DNA from: CAHJXG01 sp965277495
GTDB taxonomy: Bacteria; Pseudomonadota; Alphaproteobacteria; Acetobacterales; Acetobacteraceae
DNA: 64,000 nucleotides
Direction: 5' to 3'
NCBI GenBank assembly: GCA_965277495.1
Contig: OZ255824.1
Coordinates: 1-64,000, forward strand
Shown here: positions 24,979 to 33,469 of the stretch, piece after piece
Layout of the letters: each line of letters opens with the position of its first letter
Numbering within the stretch: the first letter of the stretch is position 1
Notes under the pieces: model-generated
Told to the model about the DNA's origin: nothing
What the model saw: only the letters and a program-made list of their open reading frames with translations
Databases searched by the model: none
Translations under genes and position numbers: made by a program

Positions 24979-25578
24979 TCAGTAGTCCAATTCGAACCCG
25001 GGCGCTGCCCCACGCTCTTTGCGCATCACATCGCCGGACAGATCCGGTTGCAGGAGCAGTGAGAGGGCAAAGCGGACCAGCTCGGCCGGGTCCATGATGC
25101 CAGTCACCTTGCCGGCCGACTTCAGCAGCTCGGGGTCGACAGGAACGGTCCCGGCGCGCTCTGAAGGTTTCTCGGGCTTCCCGGCGCGCATAGCCTGGGC
25201 CACCGTCGTGAGCGTTTTCACGGCAGATGCAGGCGAGTGCGCCTCGATCACCCACTGCAAGACCGGTTCTCCGACCCGGTCTTCCCGAACGACCGTTCCC
25301 TTGGTCAGCGGAGATTTCGCGTTGTTCGGCTTGACGATCGCGGTAAGGCGCGCCTTGCCCATAGTTTGCCGGCGCGTGTACTGCGCGTACGTTCCGGAGC
25401 GGGGAACACCTCGCCCATCGTCTGCATCCTGCCAGATGTAGATAAATCTATCTGTGCGCTGCTGGACTCCGTTCGCCGGAACACGAAGCTTTTCTGGCGC
25501 GGCCTGGCTGCGCGCTTGGGACGGGATAAATCTAGCCGCGTGTGATTGCCCGCCCGGAGTGCTGCTTTTCTTGCTCAT
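24979..25578 (-). CDS. Unrecognised protein with VapB-like C-terminus (antitoxin candidate)
   Basis: 199 residues. I do not recognise residues 1-130: a Ser/Gln-rich start, then RFIYIWQDADDGRGVPRSG and a strand-rich middle. Residues about 147-199 (VDPELLKSAGKVTG, LVRFALSLLL, then the acidic tail PGFELDY) resemble the antitoxin region that partners PIN toxins. In-frame ATGs at 25362 (Met73) and 25191 (Met130) could give shorter products; the last would be ~70 residues, a normal VapB size. Two-gene operon with the PIN gene, partner first, as in vapBC. Function is inference. Confidence 0.65.
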   Translation of the reverse strand: MSKKSSTPGGQSHAARFIPSQARSQAAPEKLRVPANGVQQRTDRFIYIWQDADDGRGVPRSGTYAQYTRRQTMGKARLTAIVKPNNAKSPLTKGTVVREDRVGEPVLQWVIEAHSPASAVKTLTTVAQAMRAGKPEKPSERAGTVPVDPELLKSAGKVTGIMDPAELVRFALSLLLQPDLSGDVMRKERGAAPGFELDY

Positions 25579-25647
25579 ACGAAAGAGTTAAGCGTCGGTC
25601 AGCCCCGGCGCAATCGTTGTCAAGACAAGCGTGAGGCGACACTGGCT

Positions 25648-27045
25648 TTAATCGCCGGCAAGCCGCGCCCCGGACATCGGCGCCGCCAGCCGCAGCAGCG
25701 GGCCGACCCGCGGCGCCGTGTCGATGGCCAGCACGGCGTCGGCCAGATGCGCCGCGTGATTCTCGCCGAGTACTGCGCCGCTCAGCGCCATGAACTTCTG
25801 CCGCAGCTCGTCTTGCGTCAGGAAATTGCCGGGCTCGCCCTTTGGCACCTGAACGAAGCGCTCATAGGTTTGCCCCGCCGTCACGATGGTCAGCTTGCCC
25901 GCCATGTTGGCCGGGAACTCGGCTTGGACGTCGGCATCCCACTCGCAGGCAATGCGCGGCAGCAGGGCGCGGATGCCTGGGTCCTGCAGCAACTCATAGC
26001 TGTCCCAGCCCATGCCGCCGGTGACCAATGCCGCCGCGATCACGAAGGGTCCGCTGAACTGGCCGTCCACCACGTTTTGCGGATCGGCCTTCTTGGGCGC
26101 AGGGGCGCCGATCAGCCGCATGCCAGCCTCCGGCAAACCGAGCGTCACCCGCTCGATCGCGGCCGGGTCGATGGCGTGTTCGGCGCGCAGCATCAGCGCC
26201 GCGTCGATCCCAGCATGGCCGTAGCGGCACGAGGGATACGGCTTCACCGCCGTCTGCATCAGCTCGAACTCGGTTCCAAGGTTCTGGACGGCGCGGGCCG
26301 CGTCCGGCGCCGGCGCATAGGCGTTCAGAAAGCCATGCTTGCCTTCCAGCGCGTCGGCCGCACCTTTAAACCCCTCCCGCGCCAGCGTCGCGGCGGCAAG
26401 CCCGGCCATGCCGGACCAGCCGACCTGGAACCGCTTGGTCCAGGCGCCGTTCGCCAGGAATTGCAGGCTGCCGGCGGACTGGCTGAGCGCGATGCCGAGC
26501 GCCGAGGCGATGCCGTCCGCGTCCAGCCCAAATATGCGCCCGGACGCGGCGGCAGCGCCGAACACGCCGCAGGTCGCGGTGGGATGATACCCCCGGGCGT
26601 AATGGTCGCCGGCCGGCAATGCCAGCGCGACACGGCAGGTGACTTCGTAACCGGCGACGATGGCCGCCAGCACTTCGGCCCCGCTCGCGCCGGTCATCTC
26701 CCCGGCGGCGAAGGCGGCCGAGATGACCGGGCAGCCCGGGTGCAGCGACCCGGCCGCGTGCGTGTCGTCGAAATCCAGCGAGTGCCCCAATGCGCCGTTC
26801 AGCAACGCCGCGCCGGCCGGGGTGTAGCGGGCGCAATCGCCGAACACGCCGCTGTTGCCGGACGCCATGCCCAAGGCGCGGACCGCCGCCAGCATCGGCG
26901 CAGTGCTCTCGGCGTCATGCCGGGCGCGCACGATGTTGCCGACCAGGTCGAGCACCAGGAAGCGAACGCGTTCGACGACCTGTGGCGGCAGGGCAGGGAG
27001 CGCGATGCCGGCGCTGAATGCGGATAGCTCGTGCGTAATGCCCAT
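25648..27045 (-). CDS. MmgE/PrpD family protein
   Basis: 465 residues of the 2-methylcitrate dehydratase/cis-aconitate decarboxylase superfamily. Characteristic stretches are GHSLDFDDTH, SLHPGCPVISAA, YHPTATCGVFGAA, YPSCRYGHAGIDA and the helical N-terminus. The substrate cannot be told: no methylcitrate-cycle genes (prpB, prpC) are adjacent, and many family members are uncharacterised. Start placed at ATG 27045; the longer frame runs into the divergent promoter region with mltB. It sits just upstream of the VapBC-like pair on the same strand but 69 bp apart, so co-transcription is possible and not evident. Confidence 0.88.
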   Translation of the reverse strand: MGITHELSAFSAGIALPALPPQVVERVRFLVLDLVGNIVRARHDAESTAPMLAAVRALGMASGNSGVFGDCARYTPAGAALLNGALGHSLDFDDTHAAGSLHPGCPVISAAFAAGEMTGASGAEVLAAIVAGYEVTCRVALALPAGDHYARGYHPTATCGVFGAAAASGRIFGLDADGIASALGIALSQSAGSLQFLANGAWTKRFQVGWSGMAGLAAATLAREGFKGAADALEGKHGFLNAYAPAPDAARAVQNLGTEFELMQTAVKPYPSCRYGHAGIDAALMLRAEHAIDPAAIERVTLGLPEAGMRLIGAPAPKKADPQNVVDGQFSGPFVIAAALVTGGMGWDSYELLQDPGIRALLPRIACEWDADVQAEFPANMAGKLTIVTAGQTYERFVQVPKGEPGNFLTQDELRQKFMALSGAVLGENHAAHLADAVLAIDTAPRVGPLLRLAAPMSGARLAGD

Positions 27046-27143
27046 GCTCGTCGCCCCCGTTTGCTTTGCGCCTATCTTGCCCCAGATCGGCCTGCGGTCC
27101 AAGCACGTTGCCGGACGGGGCCGCATTGTGGCACACGTGCTTC

Positions 27144-28109
27144 ATGTTGAACCGTCGCGTAATGATTCTGTCTGCGGCCACCGCGTCTTTTGCCTGGCCG
27201 GCGCGGGGGCAAGACGCCTTTGGCGCGTTCGTGGGCGGGGTAAAGGCCGAGGCGCGCCGGGCAGGCATCCGGGAGGCGACGCTGCAACAGGCGTTTGCCG
27301 GCGTGCAGCCGAACCAGCGTGTCATTGAGCTCGACCATCGGCAGCCGGAGTTCACCCTGACCTGGCCGGAGTATCGTGCCCGCGTGCTGCCGGACAGCCG
27401 CATGCAGGCCGCGCGGGAGAACTATGCGCGGGTGCGCGGATTGCTGGCGCAGGTCGAACAACGCTACGGCGTCGATCCGTTGATCATCATGGGCATCTGG
27501 GGCGTCGAGTCGGCATTTGGGTCGAACAAGGGCAACTACCGGCTGGTGGAGGCGCTCTCGACACTCGCTTGGGAGGGCCGGCGGGGCGCGTATTACCGTG
27601 GCGAATTGATGAACGCGCTGCGCATCCTCGATCAGGGCGACGTGACGCCTGCCCGGCTGACCGGCGGCTATGCCGGGGCGATGGGGCAGCCGCAGTTCAT
27701 GCCGAGTTCCTATCTGCGCTACGCCGTGGACTTTGACGGGGACGGACGGCGCGACATTTGGGACGACACGGCTGACGTATTCGGCTCGATCGCAAACTAT
27801 TTGGCGAAGAACGGTTGGCGCCGGAACGAGCCCTGGGCACAGGCGGTGCGGCTGCCTGCCGACTTCGATACGGCGTCGGCCAGCCGCGATAATCGCCGGA
27901 GCCTGGGGGAATGGACCCGCGCGGGCGTGCGGCTGGCGAATGGGCGCGAGTTCGGGCGGCCCGATGCACTAGGCGCGGTCGTGGTCCCAAGTGGGGCGGC
28001 GCCGGGGGAGGGGTTCATGACCTATGCCAACTTTAACGTGATACGGCGCTACAATCCGTCCGATTTCTACGCCCTCGCGGTCGGCTTGCTGGGCGAAGCG
28101 GCTTCTTGA
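27144..28109 (+). CDS. mltB: Membrane-bound lytic murein transglycosylase B family protein
   Basis: Peptidoglycan lytic transglycosylase of family GH103 (SltB type). About 321 residues with a signal sequence (residues 1 to about 22, ending PARGQ, no lipobox cysteine, so probably soluble periplasmic). Catalytic Glu122 lies in GIWGVESAFGSNKG, followed by GAMGQPQFMPSSYL and FDGDGRRDIW. Start set at ATG 27144 because the signal peptide begins there. Its stop overlaps the rlpA start as TGATG, and the two form a cell-wall cluster with the carboxypeptidase that follows. Confidence 0.95.
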   Translation: MLNRRVMILSAATASFAWPARGQDAFGAFVGGVKAEARRAGIREATLQQAFAGVQPNQRVIELDHRQPEFTLTWPEYRARVLPDSRMQAARENYARVRGLLAQVEQRYGVDPLIIMGIWGVESAFGSNKGNYRLVEALSTLAWEGRRGAYYRGELMNALRILDQGDVTPARLTGGYAGAMGQPQFMPSSYLRYAVDFDGDGRRDIWDDTADVFGSIANYLAKNGWRRNEPWAQAVRLPADFDTASASRDNRRSLGEWTRAGVRLANGREFGRPDALGAVVVPSGAAPGEGFMTYANFNVIRRYNPSDFYALAVGLLGEAAS

Positions 28110-29011
28110 TGCGCCGTGCCGCGCGACTGCTGGTTTCGCTCGTGCCGTTGCTGCTGACCGGGTGCAGCCTGTTCTCCAGGCCGGCGGATAAGGCCGGAAC
28201 GCAGCCGCATTATGTCGTTGGACCCGCCTACCAGGCCGGAGCCGTGTGGTTTTACCCGCAGGAGGATTTCAGTTTGGACACGACGGGCCTGGCCATCGTG
28301 CTGCCGAAACGGACCGGGCGCACGGCTGATGGCGAGGCACAGGACTCGATGGCGATGGCCGGTGCCCACCCGACGCTGCAGCTTCCGGCGGTTGCGCTGG
28401 TCACCAACCTCCAGAACGGCTTGCAGGCATCGATCCGGATCAATGACCGTGGCCCCGGCCGCCCTGGCCGCCTGATCGGGCTGACCCGGCACGCGGCGGA
28501 CCGATTGGGCATGACGCCGGACGCGGCAACGCGGGTGCGAATACAGGTCGAAGACGGACCGAGCCGGGCGCTGCGCGACATGCTGCGGGGCAGCCCGAGC
28601 CTCGAGATCGAGCGGGCGCCGCGGGAGGGCGTGGCGTCCGAGGAGCTGGCGCCCCCGCCTGGGCTGCAACGATCAACCCGCGGCCGCGTCGCCCTCGTAT
28701 CCCGTGCGGCGACGGCATCGGACGTGTCCGGCGCCGTCGCGCCAATGAGCTTGCCCGACACGATCGTCCAGGTGCAGGCGCATCCGGGAGAGTTATGGAT
28801 CAGGGCCGGTGAGTTCGGCGAGGCCCGCTACGCCAATCAGGTCCAGGCACGCCTCGTTCGGCTCGGCGGCACGGTGGAGCGCGTGCGGCAGGGGCGCTTC
28901 GACACCTACCGGGTGAGGGCAGGGCCGTTTGCCAGCGTAAACCAGGCAGACTTGGCGCTAGACCAGGCGCTAGGGGCCGGAGTAACCGATGCACATATCG
29001 TGGTTGAATAG
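28109..29011 (+). CDS. rlpA: RlpA-like lipoprotein (DPBB plus SPOR domains)
   Basis: Septal ring lipoprotein; in Pseudomonas RlpA is a lytic transglycosylase acting on denuded glycan strands. The 300-residue product has a lipobox LLLTGCS (Cys19) and a double-psi beta-barrel with IRINDRGPGRPGRLIGLTRHAADRL. A C-terminal SPOR-type repeat follows (about 225-300, LWIRAGEFGEARYANQVQARL through YRVRAGPFAS), which binds denuded septal peptidoglycan. ATG 28109 overlaps the mltB stop. The first part of the barrel is divergent from RlpA, so enzymatic activity is uncertain. Confidence 0.9.
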   Translation: MRRAARLLVSLVPLLLTGCSLFSRPADKAGTQPHYVVGPAYQAGAVWFYPQEDFSLDTTGLAIVLPKRTGRTADGEAQDSMAMAGAHPTLQLPAVALVTNLQNGLQASIRINDRGPGRPGRLIGLTRHAADRLGMTPDAATRVRIQVEDGPSRALRDMLRGSPSLEIERAPREGVASEELAPPPGLQRSTRGRVALVSRAATASDVSGAVAPMSLPDTIVQVQAHPGELWIRAGEFGEARYANQVQARLVRLGGTVERVRQGRFDTYRVRAGPFASVNQADLALDQALGAGVTDAHIVVE

Positions 29012-29024
29012 GGAGCGCCGTGCC

Positions 29025-30233
29025 ATGCTGAATCGACGTTATGTCCTGATGACCGGCGCGGCCTTGGCTGTGCTGCCGGGGGCAGGGTTGCACGCGGAGC
29101 AGCGGCACACGCCGCCACGCGGGCGGAACCATGATGCGGCGCCGACCGGCAGCCCGGCGGCCACCCCGCTTGGCCCGCTCGACACCGCGGCGAAGTTCGC
29201 GCTCATCATGGATTTCAACACCGGCGCCACGATGCTGGACAAAAGCGGCGACGTGGCGATGCCGCCATCCTCGATGACCAAGCTGATGACGGCCTATATC
29301 GTCTACAGCATGCTGAAGTCCGGACGCCTGACGTTGACGCAGGAGCTGCCGGTCAGCGAACGGGCTTGGCGCATGCAGGGGTCGAAGATGTTCGTACCGC
29401 TGAACGGCACGGTGAAGGTCGAGGACCTGATCCGCGGCGTGATCGTGCAGTCCGGCAACGACGCCTGCATCGTGCTGGCGGAAGCGATCGCCGGGTCGGA
29501 GGAGGGCTTTGCCGACCTGATGAACGCGAGGGCCAAGGAGCTTGGCCTCGCCGCGTCCAACTTCCGCAACAGCACAGGATGGCCCGATCCGCAGCAGCGC
29601 ATGTCGTGCCGCGACATTGCGACGCTGGCGCGCCGGTTGATCACCGACTTTCCCGAGTATTATCATTATGATAGCGAGAAGGCGTTCAAGTACGACAATA
29701 TCGAGCAGCAGAACCGCAACCCCCTGGTGCAGAAGGGCGTGGCGGACGGGCTGAAGACCGGGCACACCGACGAGGGCGGCTATGGCCTGGTGGCCAGCAG
29801 CGCCCGCGGCGGACGGCGGGTGATCGTGGTGGTGAATGGCCTGACGTCGATGCATCAGCGCGCCGAGGAGAGCGAGCGGCTGATGGAATGGAGCTTCCGC
29901 GAGTTCGAGAACGTGAAGCTGTTCACCGCGGGCGACACGGTCGAGGCGGCGAAGGTCTGGCTGGGCGCGCATCCGACGGTGCCGCTGGTCGGCGGCGAGG
30001 ACCTTGTCCTGACCATGCCGCGGCAGTGGCGCCAGCGGGCCAAGATCGAGGTGGAGTATGAGAATCCGGTACCAGCGCCGGTCATCCGCGGCGACGTGCT
30101 CGGCAAGCTCGTCGTGTCCGGACAAGGCGTGCCGGCGATGGAGGTGCCGTTGCTGGCCGGCGCCGACGTGCCGCGGCTTGGATTGCCTGGGCGGGCCGTG
30201 GCGGTGATGAGCCGCTACGTCAGGGGATCCTGA
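29025..30233 (+). CDS. D-alanyl-D-alanine carboxypeptidase (PBP5/6 family)
   Basis: Trims the terminal D-Ala of peptidoglycan pentapeptides in the periplasm. About 402 residues: signal peptide (1 to about 24, ending LHAEQ) and the serine peptidase S11 domain. SxxK is Ser83-Met-Thr-Lys86 in PSSMTKLM, SxN is Ser143-Gly-Asn145, and KTG is Lys244-Thr-Gly246 in DGLKTGHTDEGGYGLV. A C-terminal PBP5-type beta domain is also present, but no strong amphipathic anchor helix is evident. Start is ATG 29025 with GGGAG upstream. Completes the cell-wall trio mltB-rlpA-dac; tmk follows after 6 bp. Confidence 0.96.
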   Translation: MLNRRYVLMTGAALAVLPGAGLHAEQRHTPPRGRNHDAAPTGSPAATPLGPLDTAAKFALIMDFNTGATMLDKSGDVAMPPSSMTKLMTAYIVYSMLKSGRLTLTQELPVSERAWRMQGSKMFVPLNGTVKVEDLIRGVIVQSGNDACIVLAEAIAGSEEGFADLMNARAKELGLAASNFRNSTGWPDPQQRMSCRDIATLARRLITDFPEYYHYDSEKAFKYDNIEQQNRNPLVQKGVADGLKTGHTDEGGYGLVASSARGGRRVIVVVNGLTSMHQRAEESERLMEWSFREFENVKLFTAGDTVEAAKVWLGAHPTVPLVGGEDLVLTMPRQWRQRAKIEVEYENPVPAPVIRGDVLGKLVVSGQGVPAMEVPLLAGADVPRLGLPGRAVAVMSRYVRGS

Positions 30234-30239
30234 GGCCGG

Positions 30240-30854
30240 GTGTTCATCACGTTCGAGGGCGGGGAGGGGGCCGGGAAGTCGACTCAGGCCAAGCTTTTGG
30301 CCGCGGCTTTGGCGGCGTCCGGCGATGCCGTGCTGTGCACCCGTGAACCCGGCGGCGCCCCGAACGCGGAACTGCTGCGCGGGCTGTTGCTGTCGCGCGA
30401 CCGCGATTGGTCGAGGACTGCCGAAATCTACCTGCATTTCGCCGCGCGCGCCGAGCACATCGAGCGAACCATACAACCGGCGCTGGCACGGGGCGCGGTC
30501 GTGGTCAGCGACCGGTTTGCCGACTCGACGATGGCGTACCAGGGCTATGGCCTTGGCGCCGGCCGCGCCCTGATCGCCGCACTTTGCCGGTTGCTGCCGG
30601 TGCAGCCCGACCTTACGATCGTGCTGCAGGCGTCGCCGGGCATTGCCGCACAGCGGATGGCGTCGCGGGACCAGGCTCTCGACCGTTATGAGGCGATGGA
30701 CGCGGGCTTTCACGCGCGGGTCGCGGCCGGTTTCGCCGCCATCGCCGCCGCCGAGCCGCAACGCTGCGTCGTCATCTCGGCCGACGGTACGATGGCGGAT
30801 GTGCATCGCGCGGTCCTCGATGCCGTTGCCAGCCGCCGGGCCCGTTCGGCATGA
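30240..30854 (+). CDS. tmk: Thymidylate kinase
   Basis: Phosphorylates dTMP to dTDP. The 204-residue product has the P-loop EGGEGAGKST, the DRFADSTMAYQGYG block and REPGGAPNAE. Start is GTG 30240, which keeps the N-terminal strand FITFEGG complete. Stop and holB start overlap as ATGA. tmk-holB-metG-tatD is a common operon linking dTTP supply and clamp loading. Confidence 0.97.
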   Translation: MFITFEGGEGAGKSTQAKLLAAALAASGDAVLCTREPGGAPNAELLRGLLLSRDRDWSRTAEIYLHFAARAEHIERTIQPALARGAVVVSDRFADSTMAYQGYGLGAGRALIAALCRLLPVQPDLTIVLQASPGIAAQRMASRDQALDRYEAMDAGFHARVAAGFAAIAAAEPQRCVVISADGTMADVHRAVLDAVASRRARSA

Positions 30855-31858
30855 CGCTGACGCCGCGCGAGAACCCATTGCTGCTGGGTCATGCCGCGGC
30901 TGAGTCGGTGATCGACGATGCGGTCCATGCAGGGCGCATCCATCATGCCTGGTTGCTGACGGGGCCCGAGGGCGTCGGCAAGGCGACGTTGGCCTATCGT
31001 TTCGCCCGGCGGCTGCTGGCCGGCCACAACGTGCCCGCCGCCACCGCGAACGACCCAGCTTTTCCGGTGTTCCGGCGGGTCGCGGCCGGGACCCACGCCG
31101 ACCTGCTGACAATCGAGCGCGAATGGGACGACAAGCGCAAGCGGCTGCGGTCCGAGATCGTGGTGGACAGCGCCCGCAGCGTTGCCGACTTCCTGCGGTT
31201 GACCCCAGCCGAGGGCGGTTGGCGCATCGTCGTGGTGGACGGGGCCGAGCACCTCAACCGCAACGCCGCCAATGCCCTGTTGAAAGTGCTGGAGGAGCCG
31301 CCGCCGCGTGCTGTGCTGCTGCTGGTATGCGCGGCGCCGGGCCGGCTGCTGCCGACAATCCGCAGCCGGTGCCGGCGGCTGCGGCTTGGGGAGCTTGGGC
31401 CGGACGACATGGAGCAGGCACTCGCGCAGTGCCTGCCGGAGGCGCCGCCGGCGGATCGGACGAAGCTGGCGGCGCTCGCTGGCGGCGCGCCGGGCCGGGC
31501 GGTGGCGCTGGCGGACGAGCAGGGCGTCGAGATCGCCGCGGTGGTCGCGGACGTGTTGCGGGCGACGCCGGACCTGCCGGTGCTGCGGGCGTATGAGGTC
31601 GCCGACAAGCTGGCGCGCAGCGATACCGGGTTCACGGCGTTCATGGACCTGCTGCTGGATGCGGTCGGCGGCGTGGCGCGCAGTGCGGCGCGCGGCCGGG
31701 CCGACGCGGGGCAACAGCGGCTGGCGGGGCTGAAACCCCTAGCCGAATGGGGCAATTTGTGGCACGCGCTCAGGTGCCTGCAGGACGATACCGAGCGGTT
31801 CAATCTGGACAAGCGGCATGCGATCGTCTCGGCGCTGGATATGCTCAACGCCCAATGA
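30851..31858 (+). CDS. holB: DNA polymerase III subunit delta-prime
   Basis: Clamp-loader subunit of the replicative polymerase. The 335-residue product has the AAA+ P-loop GPEGVGKATLA (about 38-48), the sensor-region NAANALLKVLEEPP and the SRC-type motif RSRCRRL. The usual zinc-binding cysteines of the delta-prime subunit are not evident, as is common in Alphaproteobacteria. Coupled to tmk upstream (ATGA) and metG downstream (ATGA). Confidence 0.95.
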   Translation: MTLTPRENPLLLGHAAAESVIDDAVHAGRIHHAWLLTGPEGVGKATLAYRFARRLLAGHNVPAATANDPAFPVFRRVAAGTHADLLTIEREWDDKRKRLRSEIVVDSARSVADFLRLTPAEGGWRIVVVDGAEHLNRNAANALLKVLEEPPPRAVLLLVCAAPGRLLPTIRSRCRRLRLGELGPDDMEQALAQCLPEAPPADRTKLAALAGGAPGRAVALADEQGVEIAAVVADVLRATPDLPVLRAYEVADKLARSDTGFTAFMDLLLDAVGGVARSAARGRADAGQQRLAGLKPLAEWGNLWHALRCLQDDTERFNLDKRHAIVSALDMLNAQ

Positions 31859-33462
31859 CCAAGCGGTTCTACGTCACCACTCCTATCTATTACGTCAACG
31901 GCGCGCCGCATATCGGCCACGCCTACACCTCCGTCGCGGCGGACGTGCTGGCCCGGTGGAAGCGTCTGGACGGCTATGACGTGTTTTTCCTGACCGGCAC
32001 GGACGAGCACGGGCAGAAAGTGGAAAAGGCCGCGCAGGACGCCGGGCTGGCGCCGCAGGAGTTCGCCGACCGGATCGCGGCAAAGTTCCAGGACCTATCC
32101 GCGCTGATGGGCCTGTCCAACGACGACTTCATCCGCACCACGGAGGAGCGGCACAAGCGCGCCTGCCAGGAGCTTTGGCGCCGGCTGCGCGCGTCCGGCG
32201 ACATCTACCTCGGCCATTACGAGGGGTATTACGCTGTCCGCGACGAGGCGTTCTATAGCGAATCCGAGCTGACCACCTGGCCGGATGGGACACTGATGGC
32301 GCCGACCGGCGCGCCGGTGGAGTGGGTGAGGGAGCCTTCCTACTTCTTTCGCCTGTCCGCTTGGCAGGATCGCCTGTTGGCGCTGTATGAGAACGAGCCG
32401 GATTTCGTCGCTCTCGCCAGCCGCCGCAACGAGGTCATGAGCTTCGTCCGTGCCGGGCTGAACGACCTTTCGGTCAGCCGGACGAGCTTCACCTGGGGCG
32501 TGCCGGTACCGGACGACCCCGCTGGGAGCGCAGCGAGTTCCGATGGAACTGCGCGTGCTCAGCGAAACCAAGTGGTTTGCGCGCCGCAGCCCGCTCACGT
32601 CATGTATGTCTGGGTTGACGCGCTGACGAACTACTTGTCCGCCGTGGGTTTCCCGGACACCGACGCGCCGCGCTGGCCGTTTTGGCCGGCGGACGTGCAT
32701 GTCGTGGGCAAGGACATCATCCGGTTCCACGCGGTGTATTGGCCGGCGTTCCTGATGGCGGCCGGGCTGCCGACGCCGCGGTGCGTGTTCTCGCATGGCT
32801 GGTGGACGGCGGCGGGCGAGAAAATGAGCAAGTCGCTGGGCAACGCCGTCGACGCCGCCCGCCTGGTTGACACATTCGGCCTCGACCCGGTGCGCTATTT
32901 CCTGTTGCGGGAGGTGCCGTTCGGCAATGACGGAGACTACAGCGACGCGGCGCTGATACGGCGCACGAACGTCGAGCTCGCGAACGACCTCGGCAACCTG
33001 GCCCAGCGCACGCTATCGCAGATCGCGAAGAACTGTGGCGGCTTGCTTCCCGAACGCGGGGTTGCGTCCGTGCAGGACGCTGCGCTGATCGAGGCGGCGC
33101 AGGCATTGCCCGAGATGGTGGCAAGCCGGCTGGACCGCCTGGCGTTCCATGACGCGCTGGAGGACGTGTGGAAGGTGATACGCGCGGCCAACGCCTATAT
33201 CGATCACCAGGCGCCCTGGGCGCTGCGTAAAACCGACCCAGCGCGTATGGCGAGCGTGCTGAATGTGCTCGTGGAAGTGATCCGCTGCATTGCTACGGTG
33301 CTGCAGCCGTTCATGCCGGGCAGCATGGCGGCGATGCTGGATCAGGTCGGCGCGCGTGAGGATCAGCGCGGCCTCGCCGACCTCAATGCGCCGCTTTCGC
33401 CGGGCACGGCGTTGCCTGCGCCCAAAGGCGTCTTCCCGCGCTACATTGCCGAAGGCAGTTAG
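31855..33462 (+). CDS. metG: Methionyl-tRNA synthetase with 25-residue insertion
   Basis: Charges tRNA-Met. The 535-residue class I enzyme has HIGH as HIGH (19-22) and KMSKS at 323-327. It lacks the zinc-knuckle cysteines of the long E. coli type, so it belongs to the short, zinc-free group. Between DDP and HVMYVWVDAL, normally nearly contiguous, the protein gains residues 223-247 encoded by 32521-32595. That DNA is rich in small inverted repeats and stays in frame. Start ATG 31855 overlaps the holB stop. Both catalytic signatures are intact, so the enzyme is probably active despite the insertion. Confidence 0.97.
   Translation: MTKRFYVTTPIYYVNGAPHIGHAYTSVAADVLARWKRLDGYDVFFLTGTDEHGQKVEKAAQDAGLAPQEFADRIAAKFQDLSALMGLSNDDFIRTTEERHKRACQELWRRLRASGDIYLGHYEGYYAVRDEAFYSESELTTWPDGTLMAPTGAPVEWVREPSYFFRLSAWQDRLLALYENEPDFVALASRRNEVMSFVRAGLNDLSVSRTSFTWGVPVPDDPAGSAASSDGTARAQRNQVVCAPQPAHVMYVWVDALTNYLSAVGFPDTDAPRWPFWPADVHVVGKDIIRFHAVYWPAFLMAAGLPTPRCVFSHGWWTAAGEKMSKSLGNAVDAARLVDTFGLDPVRYFLLREVPFGNDGDYSDAALIRRTNVELANDLGNLAQRTLSQIAKNCGGLLPERGVASVQDAALIEAAQALPEMVASRLDRLAFHDALEDVWKVIRAANAYIDHQAPWALRKTDPARMASVLNVLVEVIRCIATVLQPFMPGSMAAMLDQVGAREDQRGLADLNAPLSPGTALPAPKGVFPRYIAEGS
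32518..32595 (+). repeat. Hairpin-rich in-frame insertion within metG
   Basis: Three small inverted repeats are packed in one segment: CGCTG/CAGCG (32520-32535), AGTTCC-GAT-GGAACT (32536-32550) and AAACC-AAGT-GGTTT (32565-32578). The segment corresponds to the 25 extra residues 223-247 of MetG. The 14-mer at 32518-32531 recurs in inverted orientation at 34634-34647. The structure resembles palindromic elements inserted in coding regions, such as the Rickettsia palindromic elements. Confidence 0.7.
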
Positions 33463-33469
33463 GGCGTTG

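Noticed and set aside
25546..27027. 493-codon plus-strand frame opposite the MmgE/PrpD gene
   Set aside because: Antisense of a gene with clear family motifs; composition is Arg/Gly/Gln-rich.
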